Positions 34,456 to 45,344 of a stretch of 64,000 nt of DNA are shown here, piece by piece. The stretch is from Bidens hawaiensis (Eukaryota; Streptophyta; Magnoliopsida; Asterales; Asteraceae): positions 1 through 64,000 of the forward strand of contig JAIQDT010003877.1 of assembly GCA_021521415.1 (NCBI GenBank), given 5' to 3'. The notes under the pieces are model-generated. The model worked only from the letters and a program-made list of their open reading frames with translations. It was not told the DNA's origin and ran no database searches. Numbering within the stretch: the stretch's first letter is position 1; every line of letters begins with the position of its first letter. Position numbers and translations under genes: made by a program.

Positions 34456-37400
34456 CTATCGGTCTTGGGCAGACGCATCTTCCGGAGGTGTAGGCGGGGT
34501 GTCTTCTGATTCTCCCTCCAAATACTCCTTCAATTTATACACGCCATCACTTGCTGCGGCAAACTCTGGAAGCATGTCTTGCAAAGGAAATGATAAGTTG
34601 TCATATTCATCAACACGCATCTTATACTCTTGAGCAACATCAAGCCCGTGTAATGGGTGTTCTTCAAATGAGCGGTCGGCTTGAGCATACGCCATGCCTT
34701 CATTAAAACCCAAAACACGACCAGATTGGGAGGAAGCACTAAGCAGAAAAGCAAGGCCATCTGTTAGTTCGGTACCTTCCTTAATATGCTTAATAACCTG
34801 CCATGGAAAGAGAAATTTATTAAACGACTGACAACAAAAATAATATAACAGCGGAAGAGTGGGATAACATATCGCGTTAAGACCCTGGCCCAGCAGCCAC
34901 CGTCGCTCCATCTCTGCCCGTTCTTGAAGTTCATGGAACCCGTCAGCTATTTTTTGCTTATCATTTAGGTATTCAGCTGCACGGGCTTCCGCTTCATTAC
35001 GTGCTTGCATAAGCGAGTCATAAGCGGCCTGCATGTCGTCAGCCCTCTTATCCTTAAGCTCAGCTTGCTACTTCTGCAGTTTTGATTCCGCTTCAAGCTC
35101 TTGAATCATAGTACCTTGGCGGGTCACTTGGGCCTCTAAGGCTGAATTGGCATCAAGTGCCTTGGCCAGGTCTTCCTTTTTTCTTTGGGTTTCATCCCGG
35201 GAAGCTTGAAGAACAGAGTTTTGTTTCTTGCAAGCTTCATCCCATTGACGAGCAGCAGCCGTGTGCTTATCTTTCTCATTTCTTAGAGCAATCTCAGCAT
35301 CTGATAACTTCCATTTGGCTGTGTTGGCTGCCAAACGGTGTCGTTGGCTTTTTTCCTAGCCTTATCGGTGGATCGGGTCATTTCCTCCCACCTCTCCCCC
35401 ATTGACCGACATTCGCGTAAAATTTCCTGTCCACAAGCCATGGTGTTGGCTAAGGACGAAGAATAATCCGTATAAAGGTCATGGCGGGAACGACCACGTT
35501 GAAATATTCTTTCACAAGAGGAACACATTGATTGACAAATGTCGCACAAGTGCCCAGATCTGTGAAACGAGATCCTTTCACGATATCCCAATTCGGGATA
35601 AACATGTGGTTGTCCTGCCCGGGATTAGACTCCCCATAATAATCAAAATTTGTCGCTTGGGGGCGCACCAGAATGGAGGAGGAAACACAAAGTGGTGATT
35701 GATGAGGTGCATCTTGTGCAATCAACCCTTCAGCTTCCAATATTGAACGCTGAACATGAGAACCCTCTCCCTCACCCATTGGAAGCGGTGAGGAAGAGAG
35801 TGAAAACTGTGGGGGTGGTTGAAGAGGAGACTCTTGAATTTTTGATACCTCCACATCCACAGCCATGCCCTTCCCTTTGGAACTAGAAGCATCTCTAGTC
35901 CCAAAAAGATAAGCCAGAGGATCTTCAGTATCTGGCGAAGGGAAGGGAACCTCCTGATTTTTCTCAGACAGAGGAGTTGACGGTTTCTCATGATCCGTTG
36001 GAGGAGGATAGGGTAGTTTCTCGCCTTCAGGCGTTGGGGACGGTAACTTGTCTGATACAGTACCTCCACCAATAGTTGCAGATGAGTCTACATAGCAAAA
36101 CCACATATAAGTATTGGTTAAAGCACAAAAGTAAAAAGAAAGGTGTTATTGCAACTTACCAGCCATCCCCTTCATGCGTTCAGCAAGGCTGACCTTCTGT
36201 TTCTTGAGGCGATGAGTTCGACGCTTCTTCGTCGCTGACTCTCCTTCGGCATCCACGTGGCTTACGCCCGCGTCACTTTCCTCAGCAAACTGCGGTCTTC
36301 TCTTCCGCTCCAATTCTGCTAAAGCGTGAGAGACAGATGAAGTTTCAGAAATTTCAGAATCGTAATCTTCTTGGGATGATGACTCATCACTTGATGACAG
36401 AATCACGATCACCCCATCAGTAGTAAGGATATTAAACGGACGAGGATTAAGGATGCACGCACCTGTGCGGAAGATATCTTCTGAGAGTATTGGTTCCGCA
36501 CGCACCTTGGTCGGAAAAAGAAAATTTCCTCGAGTCCTATCCAGGACAGAAGGATCCTTTGCGTCACGGATCCTCTTGCGAGGACAACCCTTATTTCAAT
36601 TAGGGCATTGATCATACTTACCTCACCTGAAATATACACAAGTATCAATGCAAGTATTACATATGAAGGAAACTAAGCAAAGTGTATAAGGCTCAAGTTT
36701 GGTTCACATCCAAGAAGATTGGTTCCAAGTTGGAATATGGCCAGAGGCGGCTCATACCCGCTGACACTAAAGCCTCTTCCCGGATAGCCCGTATCGGGGA
36801 ATGACTCAACATTAGAAGACGAAACCACTCTCGGCCTTCATGTTGTGCTGTAACCACTTCCGGAAGCGCCTCATTGACTGGACGCCGAACCATGACATCT
36901 GGAATTACATATTCTGAAATCCAGAAGAATTTGATTCTCCATTCTTCACGTCCTTCGAGAGGATCAATCCCAATAACCCATTCGGATATTGGGATACCCC
37001 TGAACCATCCGCTGCGATTAACCAGCCAGTAAAAAACCGGAAATCGATTAACATGTGGGATTGATGTACATATAAATATACATCTTTTCAGCATCAAATA
37101 ATCTCTAAAAACTGCAATTTCTATCCAATAACATAGCATAAAAGACTACTTATCATAATAAAACATAATTTCAGGTGAAACCAAGCCTCAAACGAAGAAA
37201 CAAGCAAAAAGAGAAGAAAAACAGAAGAACACACAAGAAAACAAAGAAACACGCCCCCATGCCTCAAGAAACACGCCCCCATGCTTCTGACACAAGAAAA
37301 GACAAAATCTGGAAGCCAAAGCACGAGACTGTGCTCTTCATGCACGGGGCCGTGGACGAGAACACAGAAAAGACAAAGAAGAATTGAGCACATGTCACTA

Positions 37401-39148
37401 AAAATCACGGGGCCGTGTACACGTCACAGAAAAGACAAAACAAATCTGGCACATGTCATAAAAATGCACTGGGTCGTGCTCATCAAGCATAGGGCCGTGC
37501 TTCACACTCCAGATTGCCTATAAATAGTGGCTCTTGTGCCATTTGAAGGGTGTGTCTTGAAAAGAATTCTCTCCGGTTTTCACTTATAAAAATACACACT
37601 AACACTCACTTTGAAGATCTAGTGAAGAGTTTGAAGGTTTGGAGGTCATCACCACTAATCATCATCATCAACCATCATTACCATCATTAAGAAGAAGGAT
37701 TCATCTACATTTGGTTAGATTGTTCTAAGTTTAATCATGTATTTGTTATTATCAATCATCTTAATGTTCATCATTATGCTCATTATGAGCTAAACTCCTT
37801 TTACCATCTAAAATTTATGAAGAAGCTTTGTTTTACTTGATAATTAATCAAGACATGTGATGTAGTCTAGTAAAGTACATGGTTATATTACAATTATCTT
37901 TTGATGAGAAATGTTTCACCATCTTAAATCACTAAATCAAAGTTGGTGGTTGTCAATATCTTTGGCAATCGTTCATGATCGATTCATGTTCTTGAAAGAT
38001 AGAAATACTTTGATACATTATCGAAACATGGATCCTTATATTGTACTTAGAAATGATGAGATATAAGTTATGGTGTATTTTTCTAAACCTTGGTAATCCG
38101 AAATTGGCTTTGCTTAGGATATCAAATTAGTTAAAGAAACCATATGTTAAAGGAATGTGTAACTATAACCTACATAAATCAACCAAGGGGAGGTTGTGTG
38201 ACTAAACTACAACCACCCGAAATTGTTAGAATTGGTATTTGAGAAATCGAAGTCAATCCTAATCTTTCTACTTTACGAAACTACTTGCCAACTTAAATCG
38301 ACATCATTAAGATGGTATGACATTAGGAAATGGTGGACTTTAAAATGCGCATACCATCTCCTTAGTGCCGAAGATGCTCAGGAGCTATCTATCATATATT
38401 GCTACGGAAAGTTTATCAAATGTCTACTTATTAATTATCAATGCTAAAATGGAGTGGATTCTTGATCTTAGATGGTAACCTTCGCATAATTGAACAACTC
38501 GTTTAGAATCTCTTTTCTCGGTCACCTATATATTATATATATAAGTATTTATATTTTATAAAAAGTTTAAAAATCAACCCCAAAATGATTAAAACCTCCG
38601 ATTGAAGTAAAACAACGATTTATTATTAGAAACCTTTGTATCCACGGATCGATACTTGGTTCTTACCAATACTATTCTACATATACGATAGGTACACTTG
38701 CCTGTTTTGTGTGTGTTTAGTCTTTGTAGAAATCACTTTTATAAATTTAAAACACGATCTTGTGCAAAAGCTAAATATTCAATCTATCATAATTTTACAA
38801 GCCGCGAACACACGCATCAGGGATCATCCCGTTCGCCTTACAAACAAATTTGAAATGTCGAATTTGTGTAAGTGTAAGTGGATGTAACTGGGAGAGATGA
38901 ATCCCATATGCACTCAGCACCTTCATCAGGAACTTGGTCACGGGAAACCGAAGATTCCCATGGGTGAAATAGTGGGCATAGACAGCCAACTTCCCGGTTG
39001 GAGGCTTGCTGGCCACAGATCCAGCAGTGGGGAATTCCGGTCCCCACTCCGGTGGAATACCAAAAGTACGAAGCAACGCTTCGTACTCGGCCTGATTCTA
39101 ATTAATTTCGAAATCGTCGATATTTGGAATTAACGATTTACTAGCCAT
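34456..39148 (-). pseudogene. Antisense gene, outer copy (Transposase_28-like plus coiled coil), split by an LTR
   Basis: Minus strand. ATG at 39148 (MASKSLIPNIDDFEIN), a stop at once, then FGIPPEWGPEFPTAGS, LRFPVTKFLMKVLSAYGIHL and QIRHFKFVCKANGMIPD to about 38811. The sequence resumes at 37053 with VNRFPVFYWLVNRSGWFRG, EWRIKFFWISEYVIPD and ALVSAGMSRLWPYSNLEPI. A Ser-rich part (VIVILSSSDESSSQEDYDSE, near 36400), a Pro-rich segment (35450-36090) and long coiled coils (35068-35334; 34900-35034) follow, ending QDR at 34456. Intron-like borders: donor GCTG|GTAAG near 36158 with acceptor TATGTAG near 36090. It is paralogous to 31297-33962 in order and motif, but well diverged. Confidence 0.75.
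37054..38805 (+). mobile_element. Athila-like solo LTR inserted in the outer antisense gene
   Basis: Between the two halves of the antisense gene lies about 1.75 kb beginning TGTGGGATTGATGTAC. It has repeated CACGGGGCCGTG/CACGCCCCCATG motifs (37240-37500), an ATGAGCTAAACTCC stretch (37785) and GGTACACTTGCC near 38690, all features I associate with Athila LTRs. TAACA at 37049-37053 versus GAACA at 38806-38810 may be a mutated 5-bp duplication; the right end is uncertain by about 10 bp. There is no internal region or second LTR, so it is a solo LTR or fragment. Confidence 0.6.
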
Positions 39149-39282
39149 GGGTCCAACAGAAAAATGGAAACAACGATCAATCTTGAAATGGAAGCGAATG
39201 GTTAGTCAAAAGAATAAGAGAAAAGAAGAGAAGATAAAAGGAAATCAAGGGTGATAAAACTTTGAAAAGAAGATAACCTCCA

Positions 39283-39292
39283 CTATTTATAC
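39283..39292 (-). promoter_or_regulatory. TATA box of the outer antisense gene
   Basis: GTATAAATAG on the minus strand, 135 bp upstream of ATG 39148. Surrounding motifs (TTAATGTGA, GTGGAGAGAGAAA, ACGTCA near 39310-39370) recur in similar order upstream of the inner copy (34125-34190). Confidence 0.6.
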
Positions 39293-39595
39293 CCATCGCA
39301 ATTAATGTGATGGGATATGAACAGTGGAGAGAGAAAGTTGTCGCCCATTTAGCAGACGTCACGTCACGCGGAAAATTCGAAAAAGAGAAAAAGGTGTACA
39401 GTCGGGTAAAGTGACAGCCAGCATAAACGTCCCATAACCTGTTCACGTGCCTGCAAGTGGTCAACTTGTCCTTTTTAATGGCTATCCACACCACCAACAG
39501 AAGATATTTCTACCAAATTCCAAAATTCAAAAACCCCCAAATATATCTTAAGACCAAAATTTCACCCGCATAAAAACTTTACGCGGAAGAAACAC

Positions 39596-40395
39596 TGGAA
39601 CACTCCTCACAAGACCCAAATACCCTTAAATGATACCCGCGGGTCAGCGGAACACTTCTCACAAGGCACTCGCGGGACATATGGATCACCCGCATAATTT
39701 TGTAAAGGAAGAACATTCTTATATCACACGCGGAAGCATCCAGGAACCCTCAGACATCATCCGCGTGATAGCACATTCACCCGTCAAAATGACCAGGTGG
39801 CAGTGCTAACAGGACAGCTCTAATTAACCAATTGCCTTCTAGAAGATTTACCAAGATGCTCTCTTGGGCAATACGTGATCTCTCAGCCAATAAATAAAGG
39901 ACAGCTGGCCAGGTTGTTATAACGTGCACATGGCTAGGGTTACATAGCGTCCTATCATATTAAGACATGCGTCCAGGTTGTTATGCCCATGCACATGCAA
40001 TGTATAGCTCAACCTATCATGTGAGGGCACGTATCCAGATGGTTACGAGAGCATCTTCTAGAAAGGGACAGATGGCCCAATTACATTCCCCCACTCTTGG
40101 GCTATAAATACCCTCTCAATCTCCATGAGGTATTCATTCACTCCCAACTATCTACTCTAAATATTTAAGTACTTTTCTCTCTTAAGAACGGTACTTATTC
40201 TCATGCCGGAGGGTGGTTACGGGAAGACCCCCATCTTGTCCTTCCCGTAACGAGCTCACGGTGTCTGTTTTGTAGGTTCTTGTCACTGGACTTTGGGAGA
40301 TTGAGCTCATATTATTGTTGGTTGTTATTCGTATCCTATCCTGTAGACTCATTGGTTCTAGGACCCTTTAAGGGGAGCAGATCCGTGTTTCTTCA
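39596..40395 (+). repeat. 3' LTR of Tat-like element A
   Basis: Starts near TGGAACACTCC after a purine-rich GCGGAAGAAAC stretch and ends TTTCTTCA. Canonical TATAAATA at 40103-40110. Aligns to 24522-25305 almost without gaps, with several percent substitutions. Confidence 0.85.
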
Positions 40396-40400
40396 TTGAC

Positions 40401-41148
40401 TGTTAGCTGGTGGAGATTCAGAGGAATCTGCAAAGCATATTCTCATCTCTTGTGGTGGGCTTGGCAAGATTTAATTCAATGGTGAAATATTCCTCTCGTT
40501 TTTCGCTTTTTTTTATAAAGGACCTATTGTCTTTCCATCATATATGCACCATTAGGTAGTAAAAAAAAGAGGTGGTACAAGTGATTGTTCTCTCAACTTG
40601 TTGGTGTATTTGAAATACCCAAAACAATGTGCTATTAATCTAGAAAAAAAACTTTCTTTTTACCCCATTATAGAGCAATGTTTTAAATACCAATATGAAC
40701 CCACGGCTAATGGACACGGCCTCGTTGCAATTAAGGCCGGTAAAAATAGAAAGTGGGCATATGTTCTAAACTGACACTTAATTTGATTCTACCGGTTCAC
40801 GCCGTTAAGCTGGTTTAAAAATCTTCAAAACTGATTTGAAATTATACAAAATTTTGGGTGATTGAAGAAGAGCGAAAGGATAACTTCATAATGATGATAT
40901 TGATAACGTGTTTGGTGAGGAAGAACATGAACTGGCTTCACAAACATAAGGTTACTTGCTATATGTCTTATTTATTTTACGCAAGTTTGGTATATTATGA
41001 TTCTTGGTAACTAAAGGTTCTTATTTTATATCGTAAGAAATGGAAATAGTTATGCTCTTGTTGATGAGGATGGCGATAATAATGAATTTCATGTTTAAGT
41101 GATCATAAACTTGATGCATTCAATACTCTGATGTAATATATAAATCCA
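40401..41148. other. Gene-free flank with a possible zf-RVT relic
   Basis: 40401-40480 reads AGGDSEESAKHILISC in one frame and WWAWQDLIQW in another, which could be the end of a LINE zf-RVT domain. The rest is AT-rich. CAATGTTTTAAATACC at 40677 resembles a hAT-like end, but no partner end was found. Confidence 0.3.
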
Positions 41149-41662
41149 CTAGATTTTATCCCCGTACTACGGGGGCTGTTTTATACTATTCGTTTCTTAT
41201 AGTTATATATATTTTTTTGATATTAATTTTATTTATTGTAAGAAAGTTAATAATATACTTAGGATTTGATAATGAAAGGGTTTCACAAATGAATGAGATG
41301 TTATAACCCGGTTTAAAAGTTATATAGGTTTGGTGAGACCTATAACCCGCTTATTTTTTTTACTATTAAATTGTTAGTTAACTATAAATAATATTTTTTT
41401 TAAAAAAATCATATATGAATTTTTAGTATATTCCTATTTTGTAGGATTTTTATATCAAATATTTGATGAGATTAATATTTAGTTTAATTAGATGTTATAA
41501 CCCGTTTAAGGACTATCAGGGTTTGGTGAAACCCATACCCATGAATTCAGATCAAATGTATGAGAACCTTCCAATTACAAGTAATTCAATCTAGTGACTT
41601 GAGAAAATGTAGGGAGCAACCGGAGAAATTTTAAAGGTTTCGTTTATATATATTATAGATTG

Positions 41663-42251
41663 TACGGGTGAGCAACTTAACTGCCATAACCGTTTAACCG
41701 AACAGATATAACCGAACCGGTTTTAACCGATTTTCGACATAACCGGTGGGTCGGTTTAATAAATTTTTAATAACCGTCAAATACGGGTCGGTTTTGGTTA
41801 AAGATAATTCCAAAACCGCCATAACCGAACCGACCAATTTATTTAACTAACAATATATTTGAGATTAACTTTCACCAAACATGTTGTTGGATTATATCAT
41901 TTTGATGTTTTTGATTCAACTTTTGTTATCAAATTAAGTTGAATTACATTGTTGGATTATATAATGGCATTCTTTTTTTTGAATATTTGGTATTAATATT
42001 AACGATTATATACTTTGTTAGATTATGTCATGTTGGTTTTTGTAATAATCGGTACCAAACTTTTAAGCCCAATTACATCTTTTTGTTTACGATTAACCTA
42101 CCCATAACCGACTCACTATAACCAACAAAATCGATTAACCATAACCGTCATAATGGGTCGGTTATGGTTATGGTTATCTATTAACCGACATATCGATTAT
42201 GATTACGGGTTTGGCTCAAAACAATCCCAAATCGACCCATGCACACCCCTA
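41663..42251. mobile_element. Non-autonomous hAT-like element, 589 bp, 8-bp TSD
   Basis: Perfect duplication ATAGATTG at 41655-41662 and 42252-42259. The ends TACGGGTGAGCA and (reverse complement) TAGGGGTGTGCA form a short imperfect TIR. The 8-bp TSD is the hAT signature. Inside are many AACCGA/ATAACCG repeats facing each other at both ends, a subterminal repeat pattern expected for hAT transposase binding. No transposase. Confidence 0.8.
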
Positions 42252-42275
42252 ATAGATTGTAGACTTTTATCTAGA

Positions 42276-42780
42276 AAAGCATTGTTGGAAATTTGATTTT
42301 TGATTATGAAAAAATGTATTTTTTCGATTATCTTTTGAGTTGAAGTTTGTATTTTTTTTTTATGAAATTATAGTGTTAACTAAGTACAACCGGTTGTACT
42401 AATTTAATACTCATCCAAGTACAATTAAAATTGGTACAATTTTATTTTGTTTCTAAAAAGAAAGAATTGTTTTCATTTATATTCATTTTCCTTCTATTCA
42501 ATACTCTTATGCAATAAACCTATTGTAAGCTTTTGTTTCGAAAAGCATTGTTGGAAATTTGATTATTTTATTATAGATTCATGTACTTTTCGATTATCTT
42601 TTAAGTTAAAGTTGTATTTTTATAAAATTTTAGTGTTAACTCAATACAACCGGTTATATTACTTCTAATGCTTATCCAGGTACAATTTAGAAAAAATAAA
42701 AAATAAATAAAAATGGGATTTTATTTTGTTTTTACAAAAAAGAATTGTTTTCATTTCTATTCATCTTCCTTCAAATCTAT
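42276..42780 (+). repeat. Tandem duplication of about 265 bp
   Basis: AAAAGCATTGTTGGAAATTTGAT occurs at about 42277 and 42540. Both are followed by TTTTCGATTATCTTTT, TAGTGTTAACT, TACAACCGGTT and GAATTGTTTTCATTT in the same order. The copies differ by scattered substitutions and indels. Confidence 0.75.
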
Positions 42781-43186
42781 ACTAAAACTCAATAACCAAT
42801 GGCACTTCTACAGTATCTAAGAAAACATATAGTACGATTTATATATAGATGCCAAACATTTAATTAACCGCAAGGAAATAACCACATGTGAGCTAGAATC
42901 GGTAAATTTAGAACGTGGTAGGCCAAACTTTGTGTGAATTGAATGATGTAGTCCCGTCTTTAATGTGCATGTGCTGGTGGTGATAAAGACTCACTGCCAC
43001 CTTTTGTGGTGTGCATGCTTTGGCATTTCCCTCAGGAGTACGGCATATAGTACAAACACCTCTCTCTCTAGTCTCTACACACACGCATATACATACATAC
43101 GTACATATACATATACATACATATATATAAAGAGAGAGAGAGAGAGAGGTGTTATAGTAAAAACAAAGAGTTTCCTAGAAAGAGTA
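42781..43186. other. Gene-free stretch with ATAC/AG microsatellites
   Basis: Holds a mixed (ATAC)n/(AT)n/(AG)n tract at about 43078-43148. The open frame there encodes only the simple repeat. No gene recognised. Confidence 0.5.
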
Positions 43187-43194
43187 ATAATTAT

Positions 43195-43928
43195 CAATGT
43201 TTCAGACCCGGCCCGGACGTTGACCCGGACGCCTTACCGGGTCAAAGGTCGGACCGACCCGGGAAAACGGACCGGTGTTTGACCCGGATGATGTCATAAA
43301 TAATTTAAATATATATTTATATATATTATATAAAATAACCACCAATTTTCATTTAATTGAACTTTCTTAATCGAGCAACATAGCCCAGCCAAAACTCAAT
43401 CAAGCCCATTCACATAGCCCATTCATCAAACCCTATGTAACATACCAATACTCAGCCGCACACTTATAAAAAACAAAAAAAAAACATAAAACATGAGATA
43501 AACCCTAAATATCATATTCCAATACTAATTAAACAGATGGATAAAGCTACAAACCTGCAAGCCGCTACCAATCATGCGGTTAACGGCATTGTTGCCGCCG
43601 CCACTGACACCGACAACCTTAATCTTAGCGGACTCCATAAAGGAGAACAAATCTGCCGGTGAAAGAAGATGAGGTTTTAATTTTAAGGAAGAAAGGTGAA
43701 AGTGAACAGCCGGTGAAAGAAGATGAGGGTCTGCATATTATCAATTTCACTAAAAAACAAATCTGCCGGTCCGATCGCTGGCTCACCGGGTCCGGTCCAA
43801 CCGGCGCCCGCGCAGACCGGCCGGCCCAATAGGAAACGGGTCTTACACCCCGACCCGGACCGGTATTAAGGCCGGGTCCCGATCGAACCGGTCCGACCGG
43901 CCGACCCGGGCCTGGTTTCGAAACATTG
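43195..43928. mobile_element. Non-autonomous hAT carrying a captured FtsZ1-like exon (Pack-hAT)
   Basis: Ends CAATGTTTC...GAAACATTG, with 8-bp duplications ATAATTAT at 43187-43194 and 43929-43936. The TIRs continue imperfectly into GC-rich CCCGGCCCGG/GGCCCGGG sequence. The 734-bp element is markedly GC-rich at both ends and contains host-like coding sequence (43555-43659, minus). There is no transposase, so it would depend on an autonomous partner. It interrupts a TTTCCTAG-type MITE relic. Confidence 0.8.
43555..43659 (-). pseudogene. FtsZ1-like exon fragment
   Basis: On the minus strand, MESAKIKVVGV (43638 down) runs into a glycine-rich stretch and then NNAVNRMIGSGLQ, ending in CAG|GTTTGTAG at 43555/43554, a plausible splice donor. 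AKIKVVGV-GGG-NNAVNRMI-SGLQ is the start of the GTP-binding domain of plastid-division FtsZ1 proteins. FtsZ2 usually has SNAVNRMI instead. One glycine of the first G-box is Ser here. FtsZ polymerises at the plastid division ring. Only about 30 codons of that gene are present, so it is a captured fragment, not a gene. Confidence 0.75.
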
Positions 43929-43936
43929 ATAATTAT

Positions 43937-44989
43937 AGACTATTAGATCAAGACATCCAAGGATAGGAATGAGATCAGAAGTTACAAAAAAAAAAAAGCA
44001 AATAGTTTCTTAAATTTGGCATTTCGTCATAGTATATTAGGGGTAATATTGTCCACCCTGTCTTGTAATTTACATGCAATTCCCATAAGTTCAATTCAAA
44101 CCAACCACGGTCCCGAATTTTTAGGCTATAACCAAGGTATTTTCAAAGTTAGATAACCACAGTATTATATCTTTAACAACATTTTTACCATGATTTAATT
44201 TAATTATTTTTACCCGTCTCCTTTTGTACACTCTCATGTATATTTTGTTTTAATTAGGTTTTTTATTAGTATTATTTTTTTGTTTCTGATGTTTCTTATA
44301 ACACCATATTTTTATGAACTAGAACCATGATTTATATGAACTAAAACACTCTAAGGTGAGATTTTAATCCAAATTTAAAACAAAAATGTCACATATGAAC
44401 ATAAACTAAAACACAATGACAGAAAATTACACAACATTCAATAACTAAAACACAATGAACATAAACAAAATAGAATAATCATCAATTATAAACATAAACC
44501 ATGATCACTATGAACTAAAACACTATAACAATTGTTTAAATAGCTTGAGAGGGAAAATGGATAGAGAAATATATAATTTTTCAAAAAACATTGGATCATG
44601 TGGAAGGTGTGATGTTTTCCCAAACCACATGAGAACCTTTCTCGTTGGTGCAAAATATGGGCATGTAACTAACTTCTTAATCAAATTCAAGCCTAAAAGG
44701 TTTCACATTTGGAAGGAAATATTCAACAACTGATTGATTTCTCTAATATCTATTAAATCATTTACCCCCTGCTTTATTTGTTGGTTTCTCACAACTAAAA
44801 TTGTTACTGTACTTGAGATGGTGAAAATTAAAAGTCAACTTTTTTCCATGAATGTCGGATACAATTAAACTTCCGTATAACAACCCAAAATTGTATAAAA
44901 CGCTAAAGACCATACTGCCCTTTTTGTTTAAATAATTAAAATGCCACATGTAAAATTTCCATTGCTTCTTACATTTCCTCAAAAAAACC
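43937..44989. other. Gene-free AT-rich region
   Basis: Repeated AACTAAAACAC and AACATAAAC motifs near 44340-44520. The open frame 44545-44733 (plus) contains CGRCDVFPNHMRTFLVG but resembles nothing I know, and has no splice or promoter context. Confidence 0.45.
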
Positions 44990-45025
44990 TTTCTCTCTAT
45001 CTATATATATATATCTATCTATCTA

Positions 45026-45060
<35 letters not shown>
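44990..45060. repeat. (TATC)n/(TA)n microsatellite
   Basis: CTATCTATCTAT then about 30 bp of TA, directly abutting the MITE at 45061. Confidence 0.9.
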
Positions 45061-45064
<4 letters not shown>

Positions 45065-45310
45065 ATTCAAATAAGAATAAGGAGTTTCCTAGGAATGGTA
45101 AGAACCAACAAATTTTTTACATTTGGCATTACAAATATTGTGAAAGAACAATTCTAGAAAACTATGTCGGTTATAATGATGAAAGAGTAATTCTAGAAAA
45201 CTATGTCGGTTATTGGTAATTTTAAATCTCAACCATTGATTGATATGATCCAATGGCTATGATTTATTCATAGTCTTCCTAGGAAACTATTTGTTTTTAG
45301 GATAACCCTC

Positions 45311-45313
<3 letters not shown>
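45061..45313. mobile_element. MULE-type MITE in a TA repeat, copy 1
   Basis: A 253-bp unit with inverted ends (AAGGATTCAAATAAGAATAA... against GGGGAGGGTTATCCTAAAAA...) and inner GTTTCCTAGGAA on both arms. TA repeats lie on both sides. The interior contains a ~33-bp duplicated block (AATTCTAGAAAACTATGTCGG twice). Copy 2 lies at 49573-49825 in the opposite orientation with about 80% similarity by eye. Confidence 0.7.

Positions 45314-45343
<30 letters not shown>

Positions 45344-45344
<1 letters not shown>

Larger units (their letters stand above)
24499..40395 (+). mobile_element. Ty3/Gypsy Tat-like element A with two antisense genes
   Basis: LTRs of about 800 bp at 24499-25305 and 39596-40395; TTGAC at 24494-24498 and 40396-40400 is the likely target duplication. 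On the plus strand: gag, aspartic protease, RT, RNase H, a second (archaeal-type) RNase H and integrase, all broken. On the minus strand, between pol and the 3' LTR: two paralogous antisense genes (31297-33962 and 34456-39148). Double RNase H plus antisense ORFs after pol is typical of the Tat/Ogre lineage. An Athila-like LTR (37054-38805) is inserted in the outer antisense gene. Confidence 0.88.
41149..42847 (-). mobile_element. Helitron candidate, minus orientation, with nested hAT
   Basis: Minus-strand 3' end: perfect hairpin CCCCGTAGTACGGGG (41160-41174), seven bases, then CTAG at 41149-41152 and a host T. A matching 5' start TCTATATATAAATCG lies at 42847, preceded by A. Internal units with GGGTTTGGTGAGACCTATAA and ATGAGATGTTATAACCCG (41285-41540) also occur, inverted, in the candidate at 48497-49292. 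No Rep/helicase gene. The 5' end is less certain than the 3' end. Confidence 0.55.

Noticed and set aside
40677..40870. CAATGTTTTAAATACC, resembling the end of the Pack-hAT family
   Set aside because: No inverted partner end and no 8-bp duplication were found.
44545..44733. Open frame with CGRCDVFPNHMRTFLVG
   Set aside because: Looks partly protein-like, but there is no recognised family, splice context or promoter. Left as unannotated sequence.
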